Assembly (NCBI GenBank): GCA_019240655.1
Contig: JAFAXX010000091.1
Location: 1-34,430 of the forward strand
Length of the DNA stretch: 34,430 nt
Direction of reading: 5' to 3'
Source: Solirubrobacterales bacterium
Lineage (GTDB): Bacteria; Actinomycetota; Thermoleophilia; Solirubrobacterales; Solirubrobacteraceae
Both the position numbers and the translations under genes were made by a program. This document shows positions 8,770-15,816 of this stretch, piece after piece. Numbering within the stretch: the stretch's first letter is position 1; each line of letters starts with the position of its first letter. The notes below the pieces were generated by a model, which worked only from the letters and a program-made list of their open reading frames with translations, had not been told where the DNA came from and did not search any database.

Positions 8770-9867
8770 TCACAGGCCGTCCGGATGGCGGGCGACGAAT
8801 CCATCCGCGCTGCGGACCAGCGGGTGCCAGCCGATCCCGGCGCTACCGTCGCCCGGGCCGGCGGCGTCGGAGGTGTCCCAGCGCAGGCCGGCGACGTACA
8901 TGAAGACGTGGTCGGCGTTCGCATAGAGGGTGACCCAGCGCCCCGGTCCGGGCGCCCCGAAGGCCTCGAGCTGAGCCGAGGGGCCGCCGTAGGTCACGGG
9001 GAGCAACCGGGCGCCGTAGAGCAGGTGCTCGACGCTGCTCGAGCAGTCGTAGGCCGGGGCGGCATCGGACAGTGGCAGGCCGTGTGCGGCGCCGTAGACG
9101 TACGGGCGCCCGGCAATCTGGTTTCCGGCCGCGATGATCGCCTTGACCGCCGCCGGCGCCGCAGCCGGAGCCGCGGCGAGGCCGCCGGGCAGCAGCCGGG
9201 CGCGCTCGCCGCTCGTGATCGGCACTCCCGTCGGCGTGCCGGGGGCGCAGGCGGCTGGGTCCTCGGCGGCCGCCGAGCCCGGCGCGAGCGCGAGCAGCGA
9301 GCCCGCCGCCTGACCCAGGAGGTCCCCGGCGCCGGCGACCGGCGGGCGGTCGATCCGCACCGAGCCGGACCAGAGGCCGTCCTCGTAGGGTATGCCGAGG
9401 GCGCCCGCGAACTGCCACCACAGATCGATCACCCGCGGCCGGCCGTCCACGGGTCCGCCGCCGAGCCCGAAGTCTCGTTTGTAGGCGATCGCCGAGCGGC
9501 CGCCCCAGCTCACGCGCAGCGGCGTCATGTAGGGGAGGCCGCCCATCGCGGTGGCGCTCGCGAACGTCTCGCCGCCGAGCTCGGCGTAGCTGTCCGGGTG
9601 CGCGAGCAGGTTAGCGCCCGAGGCGCCGATCGTGCCGCTGCTCGGGTCGCCCGGACCGCCGTACTCGGTCGCGCCGACGACCCGGCCCTCCCCTGACGCG
9701 AGCAGCGCGATCTGAGCCGGGGCGCCCGCGGCCGCAGAACCGCACGGCTCGGCGCTGCTCAGCACCTGGACGGTCAGCGCCAGCAGCGCGCCGCCGAGCG
9801 CCACGACGGCGACGCCGGCGAGCACGCCGGCGGACGCGATCGCGGCGCGATGGCTGGTCCGGGTCAC
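8770..9867 (-). CDS. Secreted peptidoglycan enzyme: DPBB-like domain plus NlpC/P60 (C40) peptidase
   Basis: From the GTG at 9867 the protein has 365 residues. Residues 11-36 form a signal-anchor helix. Residues about 62-172 resemble a double-psi beta-barrel of the RlpA/3D type: GGPGDPSSGTIGASG, ATAMGGLPYMTPLRV, then RVIDLWWQFAGALGI. After a 60-residue Ala/Pro linker comes an NlpC/P60 domain with Cys275 in YDCSSSVEHLLYG and His320 in NADHVFMYV. Such enzymes cut peptidoglycan peptides or glycans outside the membrane. An ATG at 9879 is possible, but a TATGGT box 7 bases before 9867 favours the GTG. The DPBB call is an inference from motif order; the C40 call is firm. Confidence 0.82.
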   Translation of the reverse strand: MTRTSHRAAIASAGVLAGVAVVALGGALLALTVQVLSSAEPCGSAAAGAPAQIALLASGEGRVVGATEYGGPGDPSSGTIGASGANLLAHPDSYAELGGETFASATAMGGLPYMTPLRVSWGGRSAIAYKRDFGLGGGPVDGRPRVIDLWWQFAGALGIPYEDGLWSGSVRIDRPPVAGAGDLLGQAAGSLLALAPGSAAAEDPAACAPGTPTGVPITSGERARLLPGGLAAAPAAAPAAVKAIIAAGNQIAGRPYVYGAAHGLPLSDAAPAYDCSSSVEHLLYGARLLPVTYGGPSAQLEAFGAPGPGRWVTLYANADHVFMYVAGLRWDTSDAAGPGDGSAGIGWHPLVRSADGFVARHPDGL

Positions 9868-9874
9868 GGCCGCG

Positions 9875-9880
9875 ACCATA
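9875..9880 (-). promoter_or_regulatory. -10 box of leaderless NlpC/P60 gene
   Basis: Minus-strand TATGGT is followed by 7 bases and the GTG at 9867. The box overlaps the alternative ATG at 9879, so both cannot be used in the same way. Confidence 0.4.
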
Positions 9881-9969
9881 GGGCGCGGACGGCGCGGCGG
9901 ATCGGATTGGCGCTGATTTGTTGCAGAGCGGCGCGGCGCTCTCAGGTCACATCGCCCAGCCGGCGACGC

Positions 9970-9975
9970 TAACGT
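9970..9975 (+). promoter_or_regulatory. -10 box of leaderless J-domain gene
   Basis: TAACGT is followed by 9 bases and the ATG at 9985. There is no Shine-Dalgarno sequence. The decamer GATTTGTTGC lies upstream at 9915-9924 (see findings). Confidence 0.5.
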
Positions 9976-9984
9976 AGACGAGTC

Positions 9985-11238
9985 ATGCCCCGCATCCTCG
10001 ACGTGGAACAGGCGCTGCTGCTGCTCGAGCTCGAGGCGCCGTTCGAGCAGCGCGACGTCCAGCTCGCCCGGCGGCGGATGGCCAAGCGCTGGCACCCCGA
10101 CATCGCTCCGGCGGGACGCCAGCACGAGCATCAGCGCCATCTCCAGGCGATCAACGAGGCCGCCGATCAGCTCGAGGAGCTGGCGGAGTCCGCGCGGGGC
10201 GGCCGCGTCAGCCGAAACGCGGTCAAGGCGTCGGCCGCGGCGGCGCGCAAGGCCCGCGCCGACGCCGGCCGGCGGGCCTACGAGGAGGAGCAGCGCGCCC
10301 GCGCGGCCGAGGAGGACCGCGCGAGGCACGACCCGTTCGGCTCGCGCGTGCCCGACCACTCGGTCGTGCACCGCTACGCCCGCTGTCTGTCCTACCCGGA
10401 GTGGGGCGTCGGCACGGTCACCGGCATCTATTTCTCGGGCGACGAGGACGACGTCCAGCAGTGGGCCCGGGTTCTGTTCTCGCTCGGCGTGCGGACGGTG
10501 CCAGCCGGCTCGCTGGAGTTCGTCGATTTCTCGAAGCCCGACGCCGCCGCCGACCGAGTCCAGCGGTTCATGACCGCCGCACAGCACGCGTTGGCCGAGG
10601 GCGACGCCGACCTCGCCGCCCGGCGGCTCGTCTATGCCCGAGACGCCGAGCCGGCCAATCCGGTCGTGCTGCGACTGCTCACCACCGCGTTCTGGCAGGC
10701 CGGGAACCTGCCGGCGGCGGCGCGGGCGGTGCGCGACTGGGCGCGCGCCGAGACCGACCGGCCGACGCCGGAGCGCTTCGCGGCGCGCATCTACGAGGAC
10801 ATGGGCGCGATCGACCTCGCCGCCGAGGCCGCCGGGCGCGCGGCTGAGCGGGCGCCGGCCGACGCCTCGGCGTGGGAGCGGCTCGGGCGCCTGCGGCTGC
10901 GGCTGATGGACCGCTCCGGGGCGATCGCGGCGTTCGAGCGGGCGCGCCTGACCGGGCCGACCGTCGAGGGGCTGCTCTACCTCGCGCTCGCCTACCACCT
11001 GGCCGGCGACGTCGGCGCCGAGGTGTCCGCCGCCGAGGCGGCCACGCGACTGGACCCGGAGGCGCGAGCCGCGTGGTCGAGTTACGCCCACGCGCTGGCC
11101 CGGACCGATCGGCTGAGCGAGTGCGTGGAGGCGTGCCGGCGGGCGCTCGCACTGGGCGACGACCCCGAGGTGTCCCAGCTGCTCGCCCGGGTCGAGGCGG
11201 CGGCGCCGCGGGAGCTCTCGGAGCGCAGCGCGGCTTAG
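9985..11238 (+). CDS. J-domain protein with TPR repeats
   Basis: The 417-residue protein opens with a DnaJ-type J domain of about 70 residues; the invariant HPD is at 37-39 in MAKRWHPDIAP, followed by the helix LQAINEAADQLEEL. A basic/acidic coiled segment (about 78-115) leads to a compact beta module near 127-180, SYPEWGVGTVTGIYF, which resembles SH3-like KOW/CarD-type folds. From about 193 to the end there are tetratricopeptide-like helix pairs. The J domain implies recruitment of an Hsp70 (DnaK); TPRs bind client or partner proteins. The architecture is not that of DnaJ, since it lacks the G/F region and zinc centre. It converges on a GroES-like gene, so both neighbours relate to chaperones. 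Clients are unknown. Confidence 0.82.
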   Translation: MPRILDVEQALLLLELEAPFEQRDVQLARRRMAKRWHPDIAPAGRQHEHQRHLQAINEAADQLEELAESARGGRVSRNAVKASAAAARKARADAGRRAYEEEQRARAAEEDRARHDPFGSRVPDHSVVHRYARCLSYPEWGVGTVTGIYFSGDEDDVQQWARVLFSLGVRTVPAGSLEFVDFSKPDAAADRVQRFMTAAQHALAEGDADLAARRLVYARDAEPANPVVLRLLTTAFWQAGNLPAAARAVRDWARAETDRPTPERFAARIYEDMGAIDLAAEAAGRAAERAPADASAWERLGRLRLRLMDRSGAIAAFERARLTGPTVEGLLYLALAYHLAGDVGAEVSAAEAATRLDPEARAAWSSYAHALARTDRLSECVEACRRALALGDDPEVSQLLARVEAAAPRELSERSAA

Positions 11239-11294
11239 CGGCTCGGGCGGCGTGGAGGTGGCGCGGCTATGAGGCGTACGCGTGCGGTGGTGGT

Positions 11295-11323
11295 GGCCTC
11301 GCCGCGCTCGGCGGAGCCAGGCC
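11295..11323. terminator. Possible hairpin between convergent J-domain and GroES-like genes
   Basis: An imperfect hairpin has a GCCG/CGGC core at 11301-11312 and flanking CTC/GAG pairs with a bulge. It lies in the 92-bp convergent gap. The pairing is weak for this GC content. Confidence 0.3.
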
Positions 11324-11330
11324 AATCCCC

Positions 11331-11720
11331 TCAGTGCGAGCTGACTGAGCCCTCGCGCCCGCACACCGGGCAGGACTCCTGGGGCGCCAGCGGCCGCCCG
11401 CCACACGCCGGGCAGGCCTCGACCTGCTCGAGCACGCCGAGCAGCTCGCCCACCCGGCAGACCAGCAGCCGCTCCTCGTCGACCTCGATCCAGACGCCGG
11501 CGGCGGCCGGGAAGACCACGTGGTCGCCGGGCTTCACCGGCATCACCACCCCGACGTGGTCCCACCAGTCGAGCCCCGGCCCGACGGCGAGGACGATGCC
11601 GTGCTGCGGCGGCGGCTCGTCCGAGCCGGGCGGGACGAGCAGCCCGGAACGGCGCACCCGGTCGGGGTCGAGCTCCTTGATCACGACGCGGTCGAAGAGG
11701 GGCCTGAGCAGGCTGCGCAT
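11331..11720 (-). CDS. GroES-like co-chaperonin with C-terminal zinc ribbon
   Basis: Residues 1-95 of this 129-residue protein follow the Cpn10 pattern: LRPLFDRVVIKELD, SGLLVPPGS, HGIVLAVGPG, VKPGDHVVFPAAAGVWIEVDEERLLVCRVGELLGVL. A typical GroES ends here. This one continues with CPACGG and CPVCGR (Cys103, Cys106, Cys117, Cys120), a zinc-ribbon pair. The mobile-loop region is short and Pro-rich (SDEPPPQHG), so docking to GroEL may be altered. It could be a specialised co-chaperonin or a Cpn10-fold protein with another role. The ATG at 11720 lies 9 bases after TATGAT; an upstream ATG at 11747 is less likely. Confidence 0.8.
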   Translation of the reverse strand: MRSLLRPLFDRVVIKELDPDRVRRSGLLVPPGSDEPPPQHGIVLAVGPGLDWWDHVGVVMPVKPGDHVVFPAAAGVWIEVDEERLLVCRVGELLGVLEQVEACPACGGRPLAPQESCPVCGREGSVSSH

Positions 11721-11729
11721 GATTCTCTG

Positions 11730-11739
11730 ATCATAGGGT
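11730..11739. promoter_or_regulatory. Overlapping divergent -10 boxes
   Basis: Minus-strand TATGAT (11735-11730) is 9 bases before the GroES-like ATG. Plus-strand TAGGGT (11734-11739) is 6 bases before an ATG at 11746. The two hexamers share two bases. The plus-strand side now leads only into a broken ORF. Confidence 0.5.
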
Positions 11740-11745
11740 GGCAGC

Positions 11746-11888
11746 ATGCGATGGCTCGTGGCGCGGCGCGAGGCGCGCTACTCGGGCGGCCGCACGGCCG
11801 GCTGCTCGAGGCGCTCTGGCGCATCAGCCTCGACGGCGTTTACAGCGTCCAACAGAATGGCTGCGCGGGTCAGTCTTCGTCTGAGTAG
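11746..11888 (+). pseudogene. Remnant of a truncated, frameshifted gene
   Basis: The ATG at 11746 starts MRWLVARREARYSGG with almost all third bases G or C. After about 15 codons this frame degrades, while the next frame becomes codon-like and reads GRPHGRLLEALWRISLDG before fading at about 11840, where the DNA turns AT-richer. A TAGGGT box lies 6 bases before the ATG. This looks like the start of a real gene that suffered a frameshift and lost its 3' part, possibly when the lower-GC segment carrying the HTH gene arrived. The original function is not recognisable. Confidence 0.4.
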
Positions 11889-12118
11889 CGTTGCCAGGCG
11901 GCTTGTTTAGTGACGCCGAGGGCTTGGCCGATTTGTGTCCAGCTGTGGCCGGCGTCGCGAGCGCGCCCCACTGACTCGCGGGTGAGCTTGTCGAGCGCCG
12001 TGGCGATGCGACAGGCTTCGCGGAGTCCTTCGAGTGGCTCGCTTTCCCAGTCGCCGCTGGCGCGGATGCGGAGGTTGCCTCCGTGGCCGACGATCCGTAC
12101 CCGGCGGGTTGATCGCAC
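11870..12118 (-). CDS. Small helix-turn-helix protein
   Basis: The 82-residue protein ends with AGHSWTQIGQALGVTKQAAW, a homeodomain-like helix-turn-helix of the kind found in many small actinobacterial proteins, where a preceding helix (EACRIATALDKLTRESVGRARD) packs against it. The N-terminal third is basic and beta-like (RSTRRVRIVGHGGNLRIRASGDW). The GTG at 12118 has a good ribosome site AAGGAG ten bases upstream, and a TACCCT candidate -10 lies at 12166-12161. GC content is lower than in neighbours, and the gene lies beside a truncated ORF, which suggests a foreign insertion. DNA binding is probable; the target is unknown. Confidence 0.7.
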   Translation of the reverse strand: MRSTRRVRIVGHGGNLRIRASGDWESEPLEGLREACRIATALDKLTRESVGRARDAGHSWTQIGQALGVTKQAAWQRYSDED

Positions 12119-12342
12119 GATCCGAGCGCTCCTTCAATCGTCAGGGACTCTTGACGACATAGGGTAGCGAGGTGGTCAGCCCCGAGTGGACCAATGGAAG
12201 CGGCTCGAAGCCGACCCGGTGGCTGTTCACTTACCACTCTGGATGCCGGTAGCGGATGCAAGGGCAAGAAGGTGACTTGGCAGGATCACCACGAGTACGG
12301 CGACACCGCGATCGGTGCGGTTACGACGTCCGGCCGTCGTCC

Positions 12343-12348
12343 TACCCT
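12343..12348 (+). promoter_or_regulatory. -10 box of leaderless nucS
   Basis: TACCCT is followed by 8 bases and the GTG at 12357. This spacing supports that GTG over the upstream in-frame start at 12315. The remaining 12119-12342 sequence holds no supportable gene. Confidence 0.55.
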
Positions 12349-12356
12349 CCCCGACC

Positions 12357-13040
12357 GTGCGTTTGATCGTCGCCCGCTGCTCGGTGTCCTACGCAGGTCG
12401 CTTGCGGACATACTTGCCCGCGGCGCTGCGGCTGATCGTGTTCAAGGCGGACGGGTCGGTGCTCGTGCACGCCGACGCCGGGGGCTACAAGCCGCTCAAC
12501 TGGATGACACCGCCGACGGTGATCGAAGAGACCGAGGACGCGATCGTCGTCCGCAAGCGGGCGGGCGCGGCCGAGGACCGGCTCGAGATCTCGATTACCG
12601 AGATTCTCTCGGACGTCAGCCACGCTATGGGCTCCTCCGCTGACGACGCCGCGCTGGCCAAGGACGGCGTCGAGGCCCACCTGCAGGAGCTGCTGGCCGA
12701 GCAGCCGGGCTGGTGCGGCGAGGGCTTCCGGCTGGTGCGGCGGGAGTGGCCGACGGACATCGGGCCGGTCGACCTGATGTGCCGCGATTCCGAGCACAAC
12801 TGGATCGCGGTGGAGATCAAGCGGGTCGCGGGCATCGAGGCGGTGGAGCAGCTGACGCGCTACCTCGAGCGGATCCGCCGCGATCCCGCCTTCGCGGAGT
12901 GCCGTGGCGTGCTGGCCGCCCAGGCGATCAAGCGCCAGGCGCGGGTGCTGGCCGAGGCACGCGGGTTCGAGTGCGTGGAGGTGGACCTCGCGGTGCTGAG
13001 GGGCGAGCGCAAGCCCGAGTTGCGATTGTTCGCGGCATGA
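12357..13040 (+). CDS. nucS: Endonuclease NucS (EndoMS), mismatch-specific
   Basis: This 227-residue protein is NucS/EndoMS, which cuts both strands at mismatches and replaces MutS/MutL in most actinobacteria. The N-terminal half (MRLIVARCSVSYAGRLRTYLP, GSVLVHADAGGYKPLNWM) forms the DNA-binding dimer domain. The C-terminal half is RecB-like, with Asp139 in GPVDLMCRD and Glu153/Lys155 in WIAVEIKRVAG. The last residues, PELRLFAA, are in the place where a sliding-clamp contact has been described for actinobacterial NucS; I infer the same here. The start at GTG 12357 matches the family N-terminus and a leaderless promoter. Its stop overlaps the crotonase ATG as ATGA. Confidence 0.93.
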   Translation: MRLIVARCSVSYAGRLRTYLPAALRLIVFKADGSVLVHADAGGYKPLNWMTPPTVIEETEDAIVVRKRAGAAEDRLEISITEILSDVSHAMGSSADDAALAKDGVEAHLQELLAEQPGWCGEGFRLVRREWPTDIGPVDLMCRDSEHNWIAVEIKRVAGIEAVEQLTRYLERIRRDPAFAECRGVLAAQAIKRQARVLAEARGFECVEVDLAVLRGERKPELRLFAA

Positions 13041-13807
13041 GCGACGAACCGGCAGTCATCACCGAGCGCAGAGACCGCGTCCTGCTGATCACGATCAACC
13101 GCCCCGAGCAGCGCAATGCGGTCAACGCCGCCGTGGCGCAGGGGCTAGCCCGCGGCCTCGACGCACTCGACCGTGACGACCAGCTGTCGGTCGGGGTGCT
13201 GGCCGGCGCCGGCAAGGGCTTCTGCGCCGGCATGGACCTGAAGGCGTTCGTGGCCGGAGAGCGGCCGCACGTAGACGGACGCGGCTTCGCCGGGATCGTC
13301 GAGCGCTCGGCCGAGAAGCCGCTGATCGCGGCGGTCGAGGGATTCGCGGTCGCCGGCGGGCTCGAGATCGCCCTGGCCTGCGACATGATCGTGGCCGCCC
13401 GCGGCGCCCGGCTGGGCATCCCGGAGGTCAAGCGATCGCTGGTCGCCGCCGGCGGAGCGCTGCTGCGCCTGCCGCGGAGCCTGCCGCGGACGATCGCCAT
13501 GGAGCTGGCGCTGACCGGCGAGCCGATCCCGGCCGAGCGCGCGGCCGAGCTCGGCCTCGTCAACCGCCTGGTCGACCCCGGCCAGGCGGTGGCGGCGGCG
13601 CTCGAGCTCGCCGAGGCCGTCGCGACCGGGGGGCCGCTGGCGCTGGCGGCGACCAAGCGGATCCTCACCGAGTCTCCCGACTGGCCCGAGCGCGAGTTCT
13701 TCGAGCGCCAGCGGGAGATCATCGAGCCGGTGTTCGCCTCCGAGGACGCCCGGGAGGGCGCGCGGGCGTTCGCCGAGAAGCGCGCTCCGGTGTGGCGAGG
13801 CCGTTAG
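13037..13807 (+). CDS. Enoyl-CoA hydratase/isomerase (crotonase) family protein
   Basis: The protein has 256 residues, normal for crotonases. The oxyanion-hole segments are GFCAGMDLKA (61-70) and EGFAVAGGLE (101-110). Both glutamates of true hydratases are kept: Glu110 and Glu130 (LGIPEVKR). This favours hydration of 2-enoyl-CoA thioesters, probably in fatty-acid beta-oxidation, though many paralogs act on other acyl-CoAs. It is translationally coupled to nucS by ATGA, which is not a functional link I can explain. Its last 4 bases overlap the convergent YjbQ gene. Confidence 0.9.
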   Translation: MSDEPAVITERRDRVLLITINRPEQRNAVNAAVAQGLARGLDALDRDDQLSVGVLAGAGKGFCAGMDLKAFVAGERPHVDGRGFAGIVERSAEKPLIAAVEGFAVAGGLEIALACDMIVAARGARLGIPEVKRSLVAAGGALLRLPRSLPRTIAMELALTGEPIPAERAAELGLVNRLVDPGQAVAAALELAEAVATGGPLALAATKRILTESPDWPEREFFERQREIIEPVFASEDAREGARAFAEKRAPVWRGR

Positions 13808-14244
13808 CCGGCCTCCGCAGCGGACCGCGACCCCCACGCGGTGGCCACCACCGACCGCTCCCCGCCGCGGTCGCGGTGCTCGCACAGGTAGATGCCTTGC
13901 CAGGTCCCGAGCGCGGGACGCCCGCGGGCGACCGGCAACGTCAGCGACGGCCCGATCAGCGCCGCCTTGACGTGGGCGGGCATGTCGTCGTCCCCTTCGA
14001 GCGTGTGCGTCCAGTACGGCGCCCGCTCAGGCACGGCCTGGTCGAACCAGGTCTCGAAGTCGCGGCGCACGTCGGGCGAGGCGTTCTCGTTCAGCGCCAG
14101 CGAGGCCGACGTGTGCTGGACCAACAAGTGCAGTAGCCCGACCTCGAGCTCGCGCAACTCCGGCAGCGCCGCGAGCACCTCGCGGGTGATGAGGTGAAAG
14201 CCCCGCGGCCGCGCCGGCAGCGTGATCTCGCGCTGCAGCCACAT
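13804..14244 (-). CDS. YjbQ/UPF0047 family protein
   Basis: This 146-residue protein belongs to the UPF0047/YjbQ family, annotated in some databases as secondary thiamine-phosphate synthase because overexpression can bypass loss of ThiE. Its conserved segments are visible: HTSASLALNENASP, the acid cluster in THTLEGDDDMPAHVKAAL, LPVARGRPALGTWQGIYLCEHRD. The first and last contain the histidines and acids that form the family's metal-like site. It follows the alkyltransferase-like gene by 9 bases, so they share a transcript. Its TAA lies inside the end of the crotonase gene. The physiological reaction of the family is not established. Confidence 0.88.
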   Translation of the reverse strand: MWLQREITLPARPRGFHLITREVLAALPELRELEVGLLHLLVQHTSASLALNENASPDVRRDFETWFDQAVPERAPYWTHTLEGDDDMPAHVKAALIGPSLTLPVARGRPALGTWQGIYLCEHRDRGGERSVVATAWGSRSAAEAG

Positions 14245-14253
14245 GGGGCCGGC

Positions 14254-14535
14254 TCACCCCTCGGGCACGCGGGCCACGCGCATGTCGACCCGCTCGCCGC
14301 GGAAGGGCACGCCTTCGGACTCGAGCAGGCGGCGCTGACGCGCGCCCTTGGCCAGCGAGCCGTCGGCGCGGACGATCCGGTGCCACGGCAGCGACGGGTC
14401 CTGGCAGGCGTGGAGCACCGCGCCGGCGACGCGCGGAGCGCCCGGCGAGACGTCGCCATAGGTGCGAACGAACCCGGCCGGCGTGCTCCGGACGCGTTCC
14501 AGGATCCGCTCGAGCCGCCTACGCCTGCCACCCAC
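14254..14535 (-). CDS. Alkyltransferase-like protein (ATL), MGMT fold without the active cysteine
   Basis: The 93-residue protein matches the DNA-binding domain of O6-alkylguanine-DNA alkyltransferase: a helix (RILERVRSTPAGFVRTYGDVS), the recognition region PRVAGAVLHACQDPSLP and then WHRIVRADGSLAKG. In true MGMT the sequence is PCHRV; here Trp51 stands in place of the acceptor cysteine. Such ATL proteins bind alkylated guanine and hand it to nucleotide excision repair. A GTG at 14541 is possible, but TATGCT directly abuts it and is 6 bases before the GTG at 14535, which I prefer. It lies near nucS on the opposite strand, so two genome-repair proteins occur within 2.2 kb. Confidence 0.87.
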   Translation of the reverse strand: MGGRRRRLERILERVRSTPAGFVRTYGDVSPGAPRVAGAVLHACQDPSLPWHRIVRADGSLAKGARQRRLLESEGVPFRGERVDMRVARVPEG

Positions 14536-14541
14536 GGCCAC

Positions 14542-14547
14542 AGCATA
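14542..14547 (-). promoter_or_regulatory. -10 box of leaderless ATL gene
   Basis: Minus-strand TATGCT is followed by GTGGCC and then the GTG at 14535. This gives ATL-YjbQ its own promoter, separate from mreB, within the 134-bp gap. Confidence 0.4.
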
Positions 14548-14675
14548 GGCGCCGGAGTGATGGGGTGCCCGCCGCCCGAATTCCTGCTGACCATGAGTCT
14601 CGGCGCAAGCCGAACGGTCCTGCTGCTCCTGGCCGCCTGCCCGGTCGCCTCTGGCCGGCGCGCCGCGCCCAGGGC

Positions 14676-15770
14676 CTAGGCCAGGCGCCAGTCCGGCGTG
14701 GTGGCGCCGCGCCGGTGGCGCCCCGCCACGGCCAGCTCGTCGAAGCGGGCGAGCGCGTGGCCTGAGCCGGCGACCACGCAGGTGAGCGGCGACTCCGCCG
14801 CGTACACCGGCATCCCCGTCTCGGCGGCGACGAGCTGCTGAAAGCCCCGGATCAGCGTGCCGCCGCCGGCGAGCAGGATGCCGTCGCGCGCGATGTCGCT
14901 GGCCAGCTCCGGCGGCGTCTCCTCGAGTGTGTCGTGGATCGCGCGCATGATCTCACGCACCGGCGCCGCGATCGCCGCCCGCACCTCGGCGCTCGAGAGC
15001 ACGATCGCGGTGGGCAGGCCGGTGATCAGATGCCGGCCACGGACCTCGAAGACCTCCTCGCGAGGCGGCGCGGTCACCGAACCGATGGCGATCTTGGTCG
15101 TCTCCGCGGTGCGCGAGCCGATGGCGAGCTGGTGGGCCCCGCGCATGTAGGAGGTGATCGCTTCGTCCATCTCATAGCCACCCACTCGCAGCGAACGGAA
15201 GCCCACGATCTGTCCCAAGGAGATGACCGCGATCTCGCTCGTGCCGCCGCCGACGTCGACGACCATCCGCCCGACTGGTTCCTCGATGGCAAGGCCGGCG
15301 CCGATCGCCGCGGCGATCGGCTCCTCGATCAGCTGCACCCGCCGCGCCCCCGCAGCCAGCGTGGCCTCCTCGACGGCGCGCTTCTCGACCTCGGTCACAC
15401 CCGAGGGGGCGCACACGATCAATCGGGGATGGGCGAGGCGGCGGTCGAGCACCTTGCGGATGAAGTAGCGCAGCATCTCCTCGGTGACCTCGAAGTCGGC
15501 GATCACGCCGTGCCGAAGCGGGCGCGTGGCGGCGATGTTGGCCGGCGTGCGGCCGATCATCCGGTGCGCGTCGGCGCCGACGGCATGGACCTTCCCGGTT
15601 GCCACGTCGGAGGCGACCACCGAGGGCTCGGAGACGACGATCCCGCGACCGCCGACGAAGACGAGCGTGTTCGCCGTGCCGAGATCGACCGCCATGTCGT
15701 GCACGCCGAGCGTCGGCGCGAGGTGACGGCGCGAGTTGTCCCTGCGAGAGCCGTCTCGGCGGAACCGCAT
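14676..15770 (-). CDS. mreB: MreB/Mbl family actin-like protein
   Basis: The 364-residue protein has the actin-fold nucleotide motifs of MreB: DLGTANTLV (phosphate 1, from residue 29), VDVGGGTSE (phosphate 2, from 171) and LLAGGGTLIRGF (adenosine). Other MreB signatures include RPLRHGVIADF, IVCAPSGVTEVEKRAVEEA and LIEEPIAAAIGAG. MreB polymers guide peptidoglycan synthesis along the side wall of rods. There is an extra Arg-rich N-terminus of about 24 residues (MRFRRDGSRRDNSRRHL), which could act at the membrane or reflect a too-early start; the next start, ATG at Met26, would leave the classical MAVDLGTAN. No mreC, mreD or rodA is nearby; it follows kgd by 46 bp. Whether it is the main MreB or a paralog is unclear. 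Confidence 0.9.
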   Translation of the reverse strand: MRFRRDGSRRDNSRRHLAPTLGVHDMAVDLGTANTLVFVGGRGIVVSEPSVVASDVATGKVHAVGADAHRMIGRTPANIAATRPLRHGVIADFEVTEEMLRYFIRKVLDRRLAHPRLIVCAPSGVTEVEKRAVEEATLAAGARRVQLIEEPIAAAIGAGLAIEEPVGRMVVDVGGGTSEIAVISLGQIVGFRSLRVGGYEMDEAITSYMRGAHQLAIGSRTAETTKIAIGSVTAPPREEVFEVRGRHLITGLPTAIVLSSAEVRAAIAAPVREIMRAIHDTLEETPPELASDIARDGILLAGGGTLIRGFQQLVAAETGMPVYAAESPLTCVVAGSGHALARFDELAVAGRHRRGATTPDWRLA

Positions 15771-15816
15771 GAGAACAGGTTGCCAGACCGGCCCCGGCGG
15801 CCGCTACGGCTGGGCG

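Noticed and set aside
9880..11565. N-terminal 560-codon extension of the NlpC/P60 frame
   Set aside because: This part is the shadow of the J-domain gene; the real protein begins with the hydrophobic anchor at 9867 or 9879.
14254..14541. Active O6-methylguanine-DNA methyltransferase
   Set aside because: The acceptor Cys of PCHR is replaced by Trp and the N-terminal domain is missing, so it is an ATL protein.
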